From Hymenobacter siberiensis (GTDB taxonomy: Bacteria; Bacteroidota; Bacteroidia; Cytophagales; Hymenobacteraceae): a stretch of DNA of 64,000 nt. The translations under genes and the position numbers were made by a program. Location: the NCBI RefSeq assembly GCF_018967865.2, contig NZ_JAHLZY020000001.1:3534001-3598000 (forward strand), written 5' to 3'. Shown here one piece after another: positions 25,996 through 34,276 of the stretch; position 1 is the stretch's first letter, and each line of letters opens with the position of its first letter. A model generated the notes under the pieces. That model searched no databases, was not told where the DNA came from, and saw only the letters and a list, made by a program, of their open reading frames with translations.

Positions 25996-27501
25996 ATGTC
26001 TTCTAAACGCCCCGCTTCCAACAACAATGACGACGACTCCATTATTGACGTAACGGGCCTGTTTCTGCACCTGAAAGAAGCCATGCGCAAGGAGATTGCC
26101 GACATCTGGACGGCCGCCCCAACCCCACCCAGAACCTCCACCGTTCATCAATTTTACGATTACGAGCCGCCCAGCCTGGGCAAGCTTTATAAAGACAAGC
26201 TGGCCCTCACGCCCAAGCAAATCAGCTGGCTCAACCGCTTTCCGCTGCCGGCCAACACGTTTCTGGACATTGAGGCGGGCCGCGCAGCCACGGTGCGGCT
26301 CTACCTGGCCGTGCTGCCGCTGCTGGAGCAGCAGCTCAAAGCCAAGGGCAGCACCCTGGCCCAAACGGTGAAAACGCTGGACAGCCGCACCAAATCCCTG
26401 CGCTACTACGCCAGCACCGCCTGGTACTACACCCCACCCAAAACCGGGGCCGATGCGTACCTGGCCATTTTTCGGCTGTGCGAAAACGCTGCGCGGATAA
26501 AACTGGGCCACAAGCGCAAGGTAGGCGGCCTCTTTACCGGCGCTTTGGCCGAGCTAGAGCCCGTGTTTCAGGAGGTGCTGGGGCGGCGGGTACTTGAGCT
26601 GCTGCCGCCGCTGCTGGCCCTGGTGCCCGCGCCCGACCATGCTACTGAACTACTGCTCAACAGACAGAATACCAGTCGCTGGAAAACCGAGCTGGAGCAG
26701 CTCCTGCACCAACTGGCGGCCAAGACCCCGGCCCTACTCAAGGCCCTGACTACGCTGGCCGCCCGCAACGCGCAAAACCCCTCCCTCGACCTGCTTCTTT
26801 GGGAAACAACCAAGCGGCTGGCAGCTACGCACCGCGAGGCGGCGCTCGGCTACTACCTGCGCTACCTGCACACCACCCAGGCCCTTTTTCGTGTTGGCAA
26901 ACCGCTGCCTAAAAACTTGCACAAACAGCTGTTTCCGCTGCCGGAGCAGGCCGAGCGGTTTCAGGTTATCGCCAATGAGCTGGCTTTCTATAAAAAGCTG
27001 GATGAGGCGCTGGCCAAAGTACCCACCGTGTATGAGGTGAAGCGCCGGAAAATCGAGCTGGATAAAACCGCCATTCACGCCGCCCGCGACCAGCACGCCG
27101 GCACCGTGGAGCTACTAAACGAGTACCTGCAGGATACGCCCACGCCGCCAGGCAAACCGGCCAAACCGGCCAAAACCACCGCTCCGGCCAAAACCATAAA
27201 AACCAGTCAATCAGCCAAAAAACCCAGTAAATCCCCCGCCACGCCCACCGCTGGCAGCTTCGCCAGCGGCTTGGGCCTGAGCGCGCCGCAACAGGCGCTT
27301 TTGCAACTCTTTGCAGCCCATCAGCTCACTTTATCGCAGGCCAAAGCAGAGGCGTTTGCCAAAAGCCACGGCACGTTGCGCCACCAACTCATCGACGGCC
27401 TGAATGACACCTGCTACGAGCTGCTCGATGACGTGCTGGTGGAGGAAACCGGCGACGGCTACACAATCTACGAGCCGTATTTCCAGAAGATAACCGGTTA
27501 A
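25996..27501 (+). CDS. TerB_C-like protein A, first gene of ATPase/helicase unit
   Basis: A 501-residue soluble protein. An acidic start (SNNNDDDSIID) leads to a helical region with YEPPSLGKLYKDKLALTPKQ and ISWLNRFPLPANTF at about 55-90, like the TerB_N region beside TerB-type domains. After the marker QHAGTVELLNEYLQDTPTPP (about 365-384) comes a Lys/Pro/Ala-rich linker and a C-terminal domain of about 80 residues (LRHQLIDGLNDTCYELLDDV then LVEETGDGYTIYEPY) resembling TerB_C. The next gene is a paralogue of the same layout. Start 25996 is supported by a near-consensus -7 element (TTCCTTTG, 25965-25972). The likely role is an adaptor for the ATPase and helicase; the exact function is unknown. 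Confidence 0.7.
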   Translation: MSSKRPASNNNDDDSIIDVTGLFLHLKEAMRKEIADIWTAAPTPPRTSTVHQFYDYEPPSLGKLYKDKLALTPKQISWLNRFPLPANTFLDIEAGRAATVRLYLAVLPLLEQQLKAKGSTLAQTVKTLDSRTKSLRYYASTAWYYTPPKTGADAYLAIFRLCENAARIKLGHKRKVGGLFTGALAELEPVFQEVLGRRVLELLPPLLALVPAPDHATELLLNRQNTSRWKTELEQLLHQLAAKTPALLKALTTLAARNAQNPSLDLLLWETTKRLAATHREAALGYYLRYLHTTQALFRVGKPLPKNLHKQLFPLPEQAERFQVIANELAFYKKLDEALAKVPTVYEVKRRKIELDKTAIHAARDQHAGTVELLNEYLQDTPTPPGKPAKPAKTTAPAKTIKTSQSAKKPSKSPATPTAGSFASGLGLSAPQQALLQLFAAHQLTLSQAKAEAFAKSHGTLRHQLIDGLNDTCYELLDDVLVEETGDGYTIYEPYFQKITG

Positions 27502-27576
27502 TTTAATGCCTCGGGGATTTGTACAATTCGGGAGTGGTAAACATTTTTCCAGAAGATAACCGGTTAATTTAATGCC
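27480..27576 (+). repeat. 31-bp exact direct repeat across the end of TerB_C gene A
   Basis: 27480-27510 and 27546-27576 are identical over 31 bases (TTTCCAGAAGATAACCGGTT...). Copy 1 encodes the last residues and stop of protein A; copy 2 lies in the gap before gene B. Confidence 0.9.
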
Positions 27577-27599
27577 CTGCCCACTTTAACGTTACGCCC

Positions 27600-28976
27600 G
27601 TGTTTCGCCGCCATTATTATTACCATACGCATACTCCGCTGGGCGACTTGTACGAGCACAACCTGCGGCTCAATAGGAAGGAGGTCAGCTGGCTCAACAA
27701 ATTCACGCCCCCCGGCAATGGTTTGATGCAGCTTGAAACCCCTCGTGGCGAGGCCGTCCGGCTTTATTTACTAGTGATGAACGAGCTGGAAACCAAGTGC
27801 AAAGCGGCGGGCACCACGTTTCAGCAGCAGGCCAAGGAGCTTACCGAAAAAAGCGAGCAATACGGCTATTTCAATCATAGAGAGCAGGGCTACGTCAGCT
27901 CCGCTGCCGCCGGCAGCAAGGTGGCGGCCATCGTGTATTTCACGGTTTTACAGCGTTGCGAGGATGTGGTGCGGCACCGCTACGGCATGCCAATGAGCCC
28001 GGAAAAGCGGTATTTCACCGCCGTGCTCGACACCGCGCATTCCTTCGAGCGGTATTTTGGGGAGGCGGTGCAGGCGCTGCTCGCGCCCCTGGCCAAAACG
28101 GTGCCGCTGCCCGACGATGAAACCGAGCAGGCGCTCAACGTGCTGGACAACGGGCGCTACAAACCGCACTTCGAAAAGCTGCTGGCCCTGCTGCCCACCG
28201 ATACGGTCGGGTTCGCGGCGGGTGTGTACGAGCTGTGCTACCTGAACAACCGCAACCCGGTGATGCCGCAGATTTACTACGAAGCCACCAAGCAGCTCGG
28301 CGAGCTGGTGCGTGCGCCCGCCCTGCACCTGTACCTGCACTACCTGCACTACGGCGTGGCGTGCAAGTGGAATTTTAAGCCCCGGCCCCTCATCAAACGC
28401 CTGCAAAAGAAGCTGTTTCCGCAACCTGAGCACCAGGAGCGGTTCAAGGCTATTTGCCAGTCGCTGCTGCACTCGCGCGACTTAAACCAAGCCACGACCG
28501 AAGTGGCAAAAGTCTATTTTCAGGAACGCAAAAAAATTACCCTGGACATGGGCACAGTGCAGGCCGTGCGCGCCCAGCACGCCGGCACCGTGGAGCTGCT
28601 GAACGAGTACCTGCAGGACACGCCCGCGCCACCGGCCGCTAAACCGCCCAAAAAGGCCCCAGCCGCCCCAAAACCGCGCCCGCCCAAACCACCGAAAGCG
28701 CCGGCCCTGGCGGCTACCTTTGCAGCCGGCGTGCAGCTCACCGCACTACAGCAGGCGCTGCTGGCCCTCTTTGCCGCCCACCAGCTCGCCCTGCCTCAGG
28801 CCGCGGTGGAGGCATTTGCCAAAACCCACGGCACCCTGCGCAACCAGCTCATCGACGGCCTGAACGAGGCCTGCGCCGACTTGCTGGACGACGTGCTGGT
28901 GGAGGAAACCGCCGACGGCTACGCCATCTACGAACCTTATTATCAGAAAATTACTGCCCAATGCTCGATAACGTGA
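27600..28976 (+). CDS. TerB_C-like protein B (paralogue of A)
   Basis: A 458-residue protein aligning with protein A from residue 5 to the end: TPLGDLYEHNLRLNRKEVSW, LRLNRKEVSWLNKFTPPGNG, QHAGTVELLNEYLQDTPAPP, a Lys/Pro linker, then LRNQLIDGLNEACADLLDDV and VEETADGYAIYEPYYQKIT. Identity is near complete around the marker and C-terminal domain but low in the middle. It lacks the first 45 or so residues of A and uses a GTG start at 27600; no better start exists because in-frame or nearby stops lie upstream. Its stop overlaps the ATPase gene by 16 bases, indicating translational coupling and a shared complex. Function unknown; adaptor or sensor inferred. Confidence 0.7.
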   Translation: MFRRHYYYHTHTPLGDLYEHNLRLNRKEVSWLNKFTPPGNGLMQLETPRGEAVRLYLLVMNELETKCKAAGTTFQQQAKELTEKSEQYGYFNHREQGYVSSAAAGSKVAAIVYFTVLQRCEDVVRHRYGMPMSPEKRYFTAVLDTAHSFERYFGEAVQALLAPLAKTVPLPDDETEQALNVLDNGRYKPHFEKLLALLPTDTVGFAAGVYELCYLNNRNPVMPQIYYEATKQLGELVRAPALHLYLHYLHYGVACKWNFKPRPLIKRLQKKLFPQPEHQERFKAICQSLLHSRDLNQATTEVAKVYFQERKKITLDMGTVQAVRAQHAGTVELLNEYLQDTPAPPAAKPPKKAPAAPKPRPPKPPKAPALAATFAAGVQLTALQQALLALFAAHQLALPQAAVEAFAKTHGTLRNQLIDGLNEACADLLDDVLVEETADGYAIYEPYYQKITAQCSIT

Positions 28977-30286
28977 AACCCAAGGAAGCCACGGCCATCA
29001 TCAACTCGCTGCTGGGCGGCGTGGTGCCCAAGCTGGGCGTGCAGCACATCACGGTGGGGCGCTCGCCCGAAATCGCGGCGTTTTTGCAGGCGTTAGACGA
29101 CGTGAAGAATGGCCACAGCATGGTCAAGTTCTGGATTGGAGACTTCGGCTCGGGCAAATCCTTCATGCTGCACCTGCTGAATACGGTGGCCCTGAAGCAG
29201 AAATTCGTGGTGGCCAACGCCGACTTCACGCCCGATAACCGCCTCTACGCCAACGATGGCAAGGCCGTGGCCCTGTACTCGGCCATCATGGACAACATTG
29301 CTATTCAGACCAAGCCCGAGGGCGGGGCGCTGGCCACGCTGCTCGAAAAGTGGATTGAGCAGGTGATGAGCAAAACGGCCCTCGACCACGATATTCCGCT
29401 CACCAGCATCCGCGACCAGCAGCATTTGCCCAGGGTGCAGGCTGCCATCATGGCTACCATTCAGGAGCTGACCGACGTGGGCGGCTTCGATTTTGGCACC
29501 GTGGTAATGAAGTATTACGAAGGCTACAGCACTGATAATGACCTATTGCGCCGCAATGCGCTGAAGTGGCTCAAGGGCGAGTACCGCACCAAAACCGAGG
29601 CCCGGCAAGACCTCGGCGTGCGCGAAATCATCAACGATGTCAATTATTACGACATGCTCAAGAACTTCTGCCGGCTGTTCGTGAGCATGGGCTACAGCGG
29701 GTTCATGATTAACCTCGACGAGGCCATTAACCTGTATAAAATCTCCACCTCGGTATCGAGAGAGAAGAATTACGAGAAGATTCTGACCATTTATAACGAC
29801 TGCTTTCAGGGCAAAGTCAGCCATTTCTTCCTCAACTTCGCCGGCACCCGCGAGGTGCTGGAAAACGAGCGGCGCGGCCTCTTCAGCTACCAGGCCCTGA
29901 AGTCGCGGCTCGAAACCAATAAGTTCGAAACCAGTGAATTGCGCGATTTCGCCCAGCCCGTTATCCGCCTGCTGCCGCTCTCGCACAACGAGGTATTTGT
30001 GCTGCTGCAAAAGCTGAAGGAAATCTTCGATTTCAACTACAAATCCGAGTTGGCCATTTCCGATACCGATATCGAAGCCTTTATGGAAGAGATGTTTAAC
30101 AAGCCGGGAGCCAGCGAATTTCTCACGCCCCGCGAGGTAATCCGCGACTTCCTCAACATCCTGAGCCTGCTGCGGCAAAACCCCGGCCTGGAAAAGCGCA
30201 AGCTGTTCCGCGACATTCAGATTCGGGACGAGCGGCCCGACGAGTCGAGAACAGACGCGCTGGTAGACGGCATTGACGTGCTGTAA
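28961..30286 (+). CDS. BrxD-like P-loop ATPase (DUF2791 type)
   Basis: A 441-residue ATPase. Opening NVKPKEATAIINSLLGGVVP and the P-loop MVKFWIGDFGSGKSFMLHLL (Walker A GDFGSGKS at 60-67) are followed by VVANADFTPDNRLY and the Walker B region GFMINLDEAINLYKIS (about 247-262). Later FAGTREVLENERRGLFSYQA and LKSRLETNKFETSELRDFAQ fit the ORC/Cdc6-like ATPases grouped as BREX ATP-binding/DUF2791. BrxD-like ATPases occur in defence operons with Lhr-like helicases. The 5' end overlaps the TerB_C gene; the helicase follows after a 96-base repeat. It probably couples ATP hydrolysis to loading or regulation of the helicase on DNA. Confidence 0.8.
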   Translation: MLDNVKPKEATAIINSLLGGVVPKLGVQHITVGRSPEIAAFLQALDDVKNGHSMVKFWIGDFGSGKSFMLHLLNTVALKQKFVVANADFTPDNRLYANDGKAVALYSAIMDNIAIQTKPEGGALATLLEKWIEQVMSKTALDHDIPLTSIRDQQHLPRVQAAIMATIQELTDVGGFDFGTVVMKYYEGYSTDNDLLRRNALKWLKGEYRTKTEARQDLGVREIINDVNYYDMLKNFCRLFVSMGYSGFMINLDEAINLYKISTSVSREKNYEKILTIYNDCFQGKVSHFFLNFAGTREVLENERRGLFSYQALKSRLETNKFETSELRDFAQPVIRLLPLSHNEVFVLLQKLKEIFDFNYKSELAISDTDIEAFMEEMFNKPGASEFLTPREVIRDFLNILSLLRQNPGLEKRKLFRDIQIRDERPDESRTDALVDGIDVL

Positions 30287-30290
30287 ATTT

Positions 30291-30378
30291 CAGCTGTTAG
30301 CTGCCAGCTGTTAGCGCTATCGTTATTTGATTACTTTAGAATAAAATCTGACAGCTAATGACTGACAGCTAACAGCTT
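30291..30378. repeat. Type-2 repeat between ATPase and helicase genes
   Basis: CAGCTGTTAGCTGCCAGCTG on the left and CTGACAGCTAACAGCTT on the right form an inverted repeat of the TTAGCTG family. It lies inside the operon and ends 4 bases from the helicase ATG. Confidence 0.75.
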
Positions 30379-30382
30379 AAAA

Positions 30383-32509
30383 ATGGCCTTCCACCTACTC
30401 GCCGAGCCCATTCGCCGCTACGTGCGCGACCAGCGCTGGGAGGAATTGCGCCCGATTCAGGCCGCCGCTATTCAGCATATTCTGGCCGATGACGACAACT
30501 ATATCCTAGCCTCGCGCACGGCCTCGGGCAAAACGGAGGCGGCTTTTCTGCCCATTTTGTCGAAGGTTGATTTCCGGCAGCCGGGCGTGCGGGTGCTGTA
30601 TGTGTCGCCACTCATCGCCCTGATTAACGACCAGTTTCAGCGGGTGGAGACCCTGTGCCAATACCTCGACGTGCCCGTGACCAAGTGGCACGGCGAGGCC
30701 AGCCGCACCGAGAAAAAGAAGCTGCTGGACCAGCCGGCGGGCATTTTGCTCATCACCCCGGAGTCGCTGGAAGCCATGTTCGTGCATGCGCCCCGCAGCG
30801 TCAAAACCCTGTTCAGCCAGCTGGATTACGTGGTGATTGACGAGATTCATTCGTTTCTGGGCACCGACCGGGGCTTGCAGCTGCAGTCGCTGCTGGCGCG
30901 GCTGCGGCGCGCCGGCCGGGCGCGGTTTGCGGTGGTGGGGTTGTCGGCCACCATCGGCGACTATGCCGAGGCCAAGCGCTTTACCGGCGAGGCCGCCCGC
31001 ACGAAGGTGCTGCTCGACCGCGCCGGCAAGGAAATGCACACGCAGTTCCGCTACTTCCCGGCCGACCGCAGCGGGGCCGATTTACCGCTCGATTTGCTCA
31101 AAGACCTCTACAAGCAAACCAGCCGCAGCAAGGCCCTGATTTTTCCCAACACCCGCGGGCTGGCCGAAGTAGTGGCCGTGAAACTGCGCCTGATTTCGGA
31201 CCGGGTGCACGGCCACGCCAACTACTTTTCGCACCACTCGTCGGTGCACAAGGAGGTGCGCGAGTACGTGGAGCATTTTGCCAAACACAATCAGCGCCAG
31301 CCGTTTTGCATCGCCTGCACGTCCACGCTGGAGCTGGGCATCGACATCGGCTCGGTCGATAAGGTGGTCCAGATTGACGCGGCGCAGTCGGTGGCCTCGC
31401 TCATTCAGCGGGTGGGCCGCAGCGGCCGCCGCGATGGCGCGGCCAGCGAGCTGCTGCTCTACGCCACCAACCCCTGGAGCTTGGTGCAGTCGCTGGCCTG
31501 CTGGCTGCTCTACCAAGACGGTTTTGTGGAGCCGCTGCGGGCCGCCCGCCACCCGTATGATTTGCTGCTGCACCAGGCGCTGTCCATCGTGAAGGAGCGC
31601 GCCGGCATCGGCCGGGCGGCGCTGCTCAAGGAGCTGCTGGCCAACACCGCTTTCACCGAAATAGCCCCGGCGGCGGCCAATGAAATCCTGGACGAATTAC
31701 TCCGCATCGACTGGCTGGAAGCGTTGGGCGGGGAGCTGATTATCGGGGTCGAAGGCGAGTTTACGGTGAATTCGCGGGAGTTTTTCAGCGTTTTCAAAAC
31801 CGAGCCGGTGTTCAAGGTGGTTCACGCCGGCAAAACGGTGGGCGAAATTCCCTACTCGCTGCAAGTTCAGGAGCAGGAAAACCTGTTTTTGGCCGCCCGC
31901 ACCTGGAAAATCACCGGCATCGACGGGGCCACCAAGCGCATTGAAGTGGTGCCCGCCCGCGACGGCAAGCGGCCGATATTTTCGGGCGGCGGCGGCACGG
32001 TGCACCCGCGCATCCGCGAAAAAATGCTGGAAATCCTCGTTTCCCCGGACGACTACCCCGAGCTGGACGAGCTGAGCCAGCTGGCCTTGCGCAGCCTGCG
32101 CCAGCAGTTTGCCGGCCGCGTCTGGCCGGCCCAGCTCACCCACGAGCGCCCCGCGCTAGTGAAAGACAAGGGCTTGATTTTCTACACCTTCACCGGCACC
32201 AAAATCAACCGCAGCCTGGCCTTCCTGCTCCGGCAGCTGGAAGTGGACTTCGTTTTCGACGACAGCCAAAGCAGCTTCGGCCTCGCAGTAGCCGTGCACT
32301 TGCTGCCAGCGCTTTTCGAGCAGTTACGACTGTTTGCGGAAGACGTGGATTTTCACCTACGCGACGCCCTGGCCCGCAACCCGGCGCTGATTGACTTTGC
32401 CAAGTGGGGCACCAAGCTGCCGGAGCATTTGCAGGTAGCCGTGCTAAAGGAGCGGTATTTCGACTTCGCGGGCGCGGCTGATTTCCTGCGGAATACGGTG
32501 GTGGTATAG
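30383..32509 (+). CDS. Lhr-like superfamily 2 DEAD/DEAH helicase (BrxHI-like)
   Basis: A 708-residue helicase with all SF2 motifs: Q-like RPIQAAAIQ (23-31), motif I ASRTASGKTEAAF (43-55), VLYVSPLIALINDQ, TPESLE, motif II DEIH (153-156), motif III GLSAT (186-190), KALIFPNTRGLAE, motif V TSTLELGIDIG (313-323) and motif VI QRVGRSGRR (342-350). Beyond 450 there is a winged-helix/Lhr-core-like C-terminus ending AGAADFLRNTVVV. Lhr-type enzymes translocate 3' to 5' on single-stranded DNA. Its place after a BrxD-like ATPase recalls BrxD-BrxHI in type 2 BREX, but no methylase, PglZ or PglY gene is present here. The start is the first ATG after the repeat. Confidence 0.88.
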   Translation: MAFHLLAEPIRRYVRDQRWEELRPIQAAAIQHILADDDNYILASRTASGKTEAAFLPILSKVDFRQPGVRVLYVSPLIALINDQFQRVETLCQYLDVPVTKWHGEASRTEKKKLLDQPAGILLITPESLEAMFVHAPRSVKTLFSQLDYVVIDEIHSFLGTDRGLQLQSLLARLRRAGRARFAVVGLSATIGDYAEAKRFTGEAARTKVLLDRAGKEMHTQFRYFPADRSGADLPLDLLKDLYKQTSRSKALIFPNTRGLAEVVAVKLRLISDRVHGHANYFSHHSSVHKEVREYVEHFAKHNQRQPFCIACTSTLELGIDIGSVDKVVQIDAAQSVASLIQRVGRSGRRDGAASELLLYATNPWSLVQSLACWLLYQDGFVEPLRAARHPYDLLLHQALSIVKERAGIGRAALLKELLANTAFTEIAPAAANEILDELLRIDWLEALGGELIIGVEGEFTVNSREFFSVFKTEPVFKVVHAGKTVGEIPYSLQVQEQENLFLAARTWKITGIDGATKRIEVVPARDGKRPIFSGGGGTVHPRIREKMLEILVSPDDYPELDELSQLALRSLRQQFAGRVWPAQLTHERPALVKDKGLIFYTFTGTKINRSLAFLLRQLEVDFVFDDSQSSFGLAVAVHLLPALFEQLRLFAEDVDFHLRDALARNPALIDFAKWGTKLPEHLQVAVLKERYFDFAGAADFLRNTVVV

Positions 32510-32523
32510 GCAATAAGCAGCCG

Positions 32524-32556
32524 GCCATGCAGAGCGCAACGAAGCATGACGTTCTT
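32524..32556. repeat. Partial type-1 element
   Basis: GCCATGCAGAGCGCAACGAA then GCATGACGTTCTT matches the type-1 family but only in compact form; no long right arm follows. Confidence 0.5.
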
Positions 32557-32577
32557 GCCCTAGCCGCTACTACCCAA

Positions 32578-33423
32578 TCAGTCCTGCTGCGAGGGCAGCA
32601 TTTCCATGCCGGGCGGCTGGGCGCGGTGGGCCAGCTTATAGATCACGCCCAGCACGATGTTGTTTTTAGCAGCCGTGTTTTGCAGCACGAAATCACCCTG
32701 CGCGTTCGTGTAGTTATAGCTGGCCTGATTGACGTAGCCGATTTACACAATCAATTGGTTATTAATCTGATAAATAATACCGCCGTACAGCCGGTTGCGC
32801 TCGAACACGGGGCCGCGAGGGTTGATAAAAAGCTCATCGTAGGCCGAAAGGAAAAGGCTGCCAGTAGTAAAAACCTTCTTGTTCAGCGAAAAAAACCCAT
32901 TCGGCCGGTAGCGGATGCGCTGGCGAAAGCTGCTGCTGTCGTCGCGGAAACGGAACCAGCGCTGCTCATAGCGGTAGCGGTGCTCGATTTTGAGGCGGTG
33001 CGAATACTGCGTGAGCACTAGTTGCTCCCAGAGGCGCTTTTCCACGTTCAGCGGGCCGGCAGGAAGGTCGCGGTAGTCGGAGGTGGAGTAGCGGCCGCCG
33101 CCCACCAACACCGTGAAGTTTGGGTCGATGTCGTAGCTCACGCCGGCCTTCAGCTCGTAGTAGAAAAACTGCCGGGCCAAGGTATTGGAGCGGCCCTGGA
33201 TTTCGGCGTAGCCACCCCACGGGTGCTCTTTGCTGCCCGGCAGCTGGGCCGTGGCTACCACCCAGCTACCCCAGGGCTGCACGGTATTGAGGGACGTTTG
33301 GGCGCGGGCCGCCCCCACCAAAGCAGCCAGTAGCGCGCCGGCCAGAACGGAGTATTTTATCAGCAGGAAGCACCCGGGCCGGCAACGCGCCAGTCGGACT
33401 GTAAAGGTACCGACCCGGGCCAT
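32578..33423 (-). pseudogene. DUF2490 outer-membrane protein with premature TAA
   Basis: The frame from 33423 gives a signal-like segment (KYSVLAGALLAALVGAARAQ), then NTVQPWGSWVVATAQLPGSK and the barrel-like strands EHRYRYEQRWFRFRDDSSSF, FFSLNKKVFTTGSLFLSAYD and YGGIIYQINNQLIV, as in DUF2490. It stops at TAA (32743-32745), but the same frame continues IGYVNQASYNYTNAQGDFVL and IVLGVIYKLAHRAQPP to TGA at 32578-32580, the expected last strands. TAA to CAA (Gln) would restore it. Loss of the final strands should prevent barrel closure. The true start is uncertain; a TACCTTTA promoter-like site lies inside the assumed 5' end. Confidence 0.7.
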
Positions 33424-33437
33424 TACATAACATTTTC

Positions 33438-33686
33438 TTAATAATCTGATGGCCGCCCCACCGTTAGCTGCGCCCAGCCCAGAAACTGCCAATACAGCCC
33501 CGAATGGTACATCACCTCGATGAAATACCCCAGGTTGTGGCCGGCCACCGTGCCCTCCATCTGCGTGAAACGGTGCCCCTTGATTTTAATCAGATTGGCA
33601 AACACAAACGCACCGCCCACCAGATACCGGGTGCAGATGATGGCCAGCTGCAGCAGCAGCGCGTGTTTCAGGGCTTGGCGGGTCAT
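33438..33686 (-). pseudogene. DoxX-like membrane protein, N-terminal fragment
   Basis: An 82-residue frame from ATG 33686: ALLLQLAIICTRYLVGGAFV then FANLIKIKGHRFT, and YFIEVMYHSGLYWQFLGWAQ. This resembles the first half of DoxX-like four-helix membrane proteins of Bacteroidota, where GLYWQFLGWAQ is normally followed by two more helices. Here the frame ends LTVGRPSDY. The second half is not found, so a truncation is inferred. Similarity is judged by eye and the family name is tentative. Confidence 0.45.
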
Positions 33687-33696
33687 GGCAGCGGCA

Positions 33697-33963
33697 CTAT
33701 TTGGCGGTGCCATGACTCCGGACGGCGGTTCCGCTCAGGGCGATGGTCGCGCTCACGGCATCGAAGCTGCGCAGGCCCAAGGCCTGGTAGTTGAAGGTCA
33801 TCAGCAACGCCAGCCCCACTATATTCTGGAGCAGCGTGGATTTGCCCGCCCCGTTCTTGCCCAGCAGGCCGTAAATATGCCCGCGCTCCAGCGTCAGGCT
33901 CAGGTTTTGGAAAAGCGGACGCTTGCGGGAATACCCGAAGTGAAGGTTGCGAATGCGGACCAT
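33697..33963 (-). pseudogene. ABC-transporter ATPase N-terminus fused to a permease-like tail
   Basis: Residues 1-45 (MVRIRNLHFGYSRKRPLFQN, then LSLTLERGHIYGLLGKNGAG and KSTLLQNI) are a perfect start of an ABC ATPase up to and including Walker A. From about residue 49 the sequence switches to VGLALLMTFNYQALGLRSFD, a hydrophobic tail like the end of an ABC-2 permease, and stops after 88 residues. Q-loop, signature and Walker B are absent. An in-frame deletion joining the ATPase to the end of a downstream permease gene explains it. Confidence 0.65.
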
Positions 33964-33990
33964 ATCCGTACCTGTCTAGTATATTAATTC

Positions 33991-34072
33991 GTCAGTAATC
34001 GGCAGTCAGACAGAAATCAATTGACTGATTTTTAGATAGATGAAATCTGATTACTGACTAATTATTACTGAC
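33991..34072. repeat. Imperfect inverted repeat (CAGTAATC/GATTACTG type)
   Basis: Left GTCAGTAATCGGCAGTCAGA and right CTGATTACTGACTAATTATT pair partly and contain CAGTAAT/ATTACTG units. The 313-base gap 33964-34276 holds only this and the hairpin at 34147-34192. Confidence 0.6.
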
Positions 34073-34146
34073 TACCTACTCATTGTTCCAGTACACTGCA
34101 AACACAAAGCACAATTTTTTCAATCCTCCCAATTTTATTCTGGCTA

Positions 34147-34192
34147 TCCATTAAAAAGCCCATTCCTGGGCAGGAATGGGCTTTTTAATGGA
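34147..34192. terminator. Perfect 22-bp hairpin, likely bidirectional terminator
   Basis: Arms 34147-34168 and 34171-34192 are exact complements (TCCATTAAAAAGCCCATTCC...) with A- and T-runs inside the stem. It lies downstream of the SHOCT gene and upstream of the ABC fragment on the reverse strand. Confidence 0.65.
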
Positions 34193-34276
34193 TATAAAGC
34201 TGCTTATTTTCGTCGTATCGCATTTTGCGGCGCTACTCTAATCTGCTTTTTGCAAACTACTTGGATACACGCGCAG

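Noticed and set aside
25996..32509. Complete BREX system
   Set aside because: No PglX methylase, PglZ phosphatase, BrxC/PglY or BrxL/Lon-like gene flanks the ATPase and helicase.
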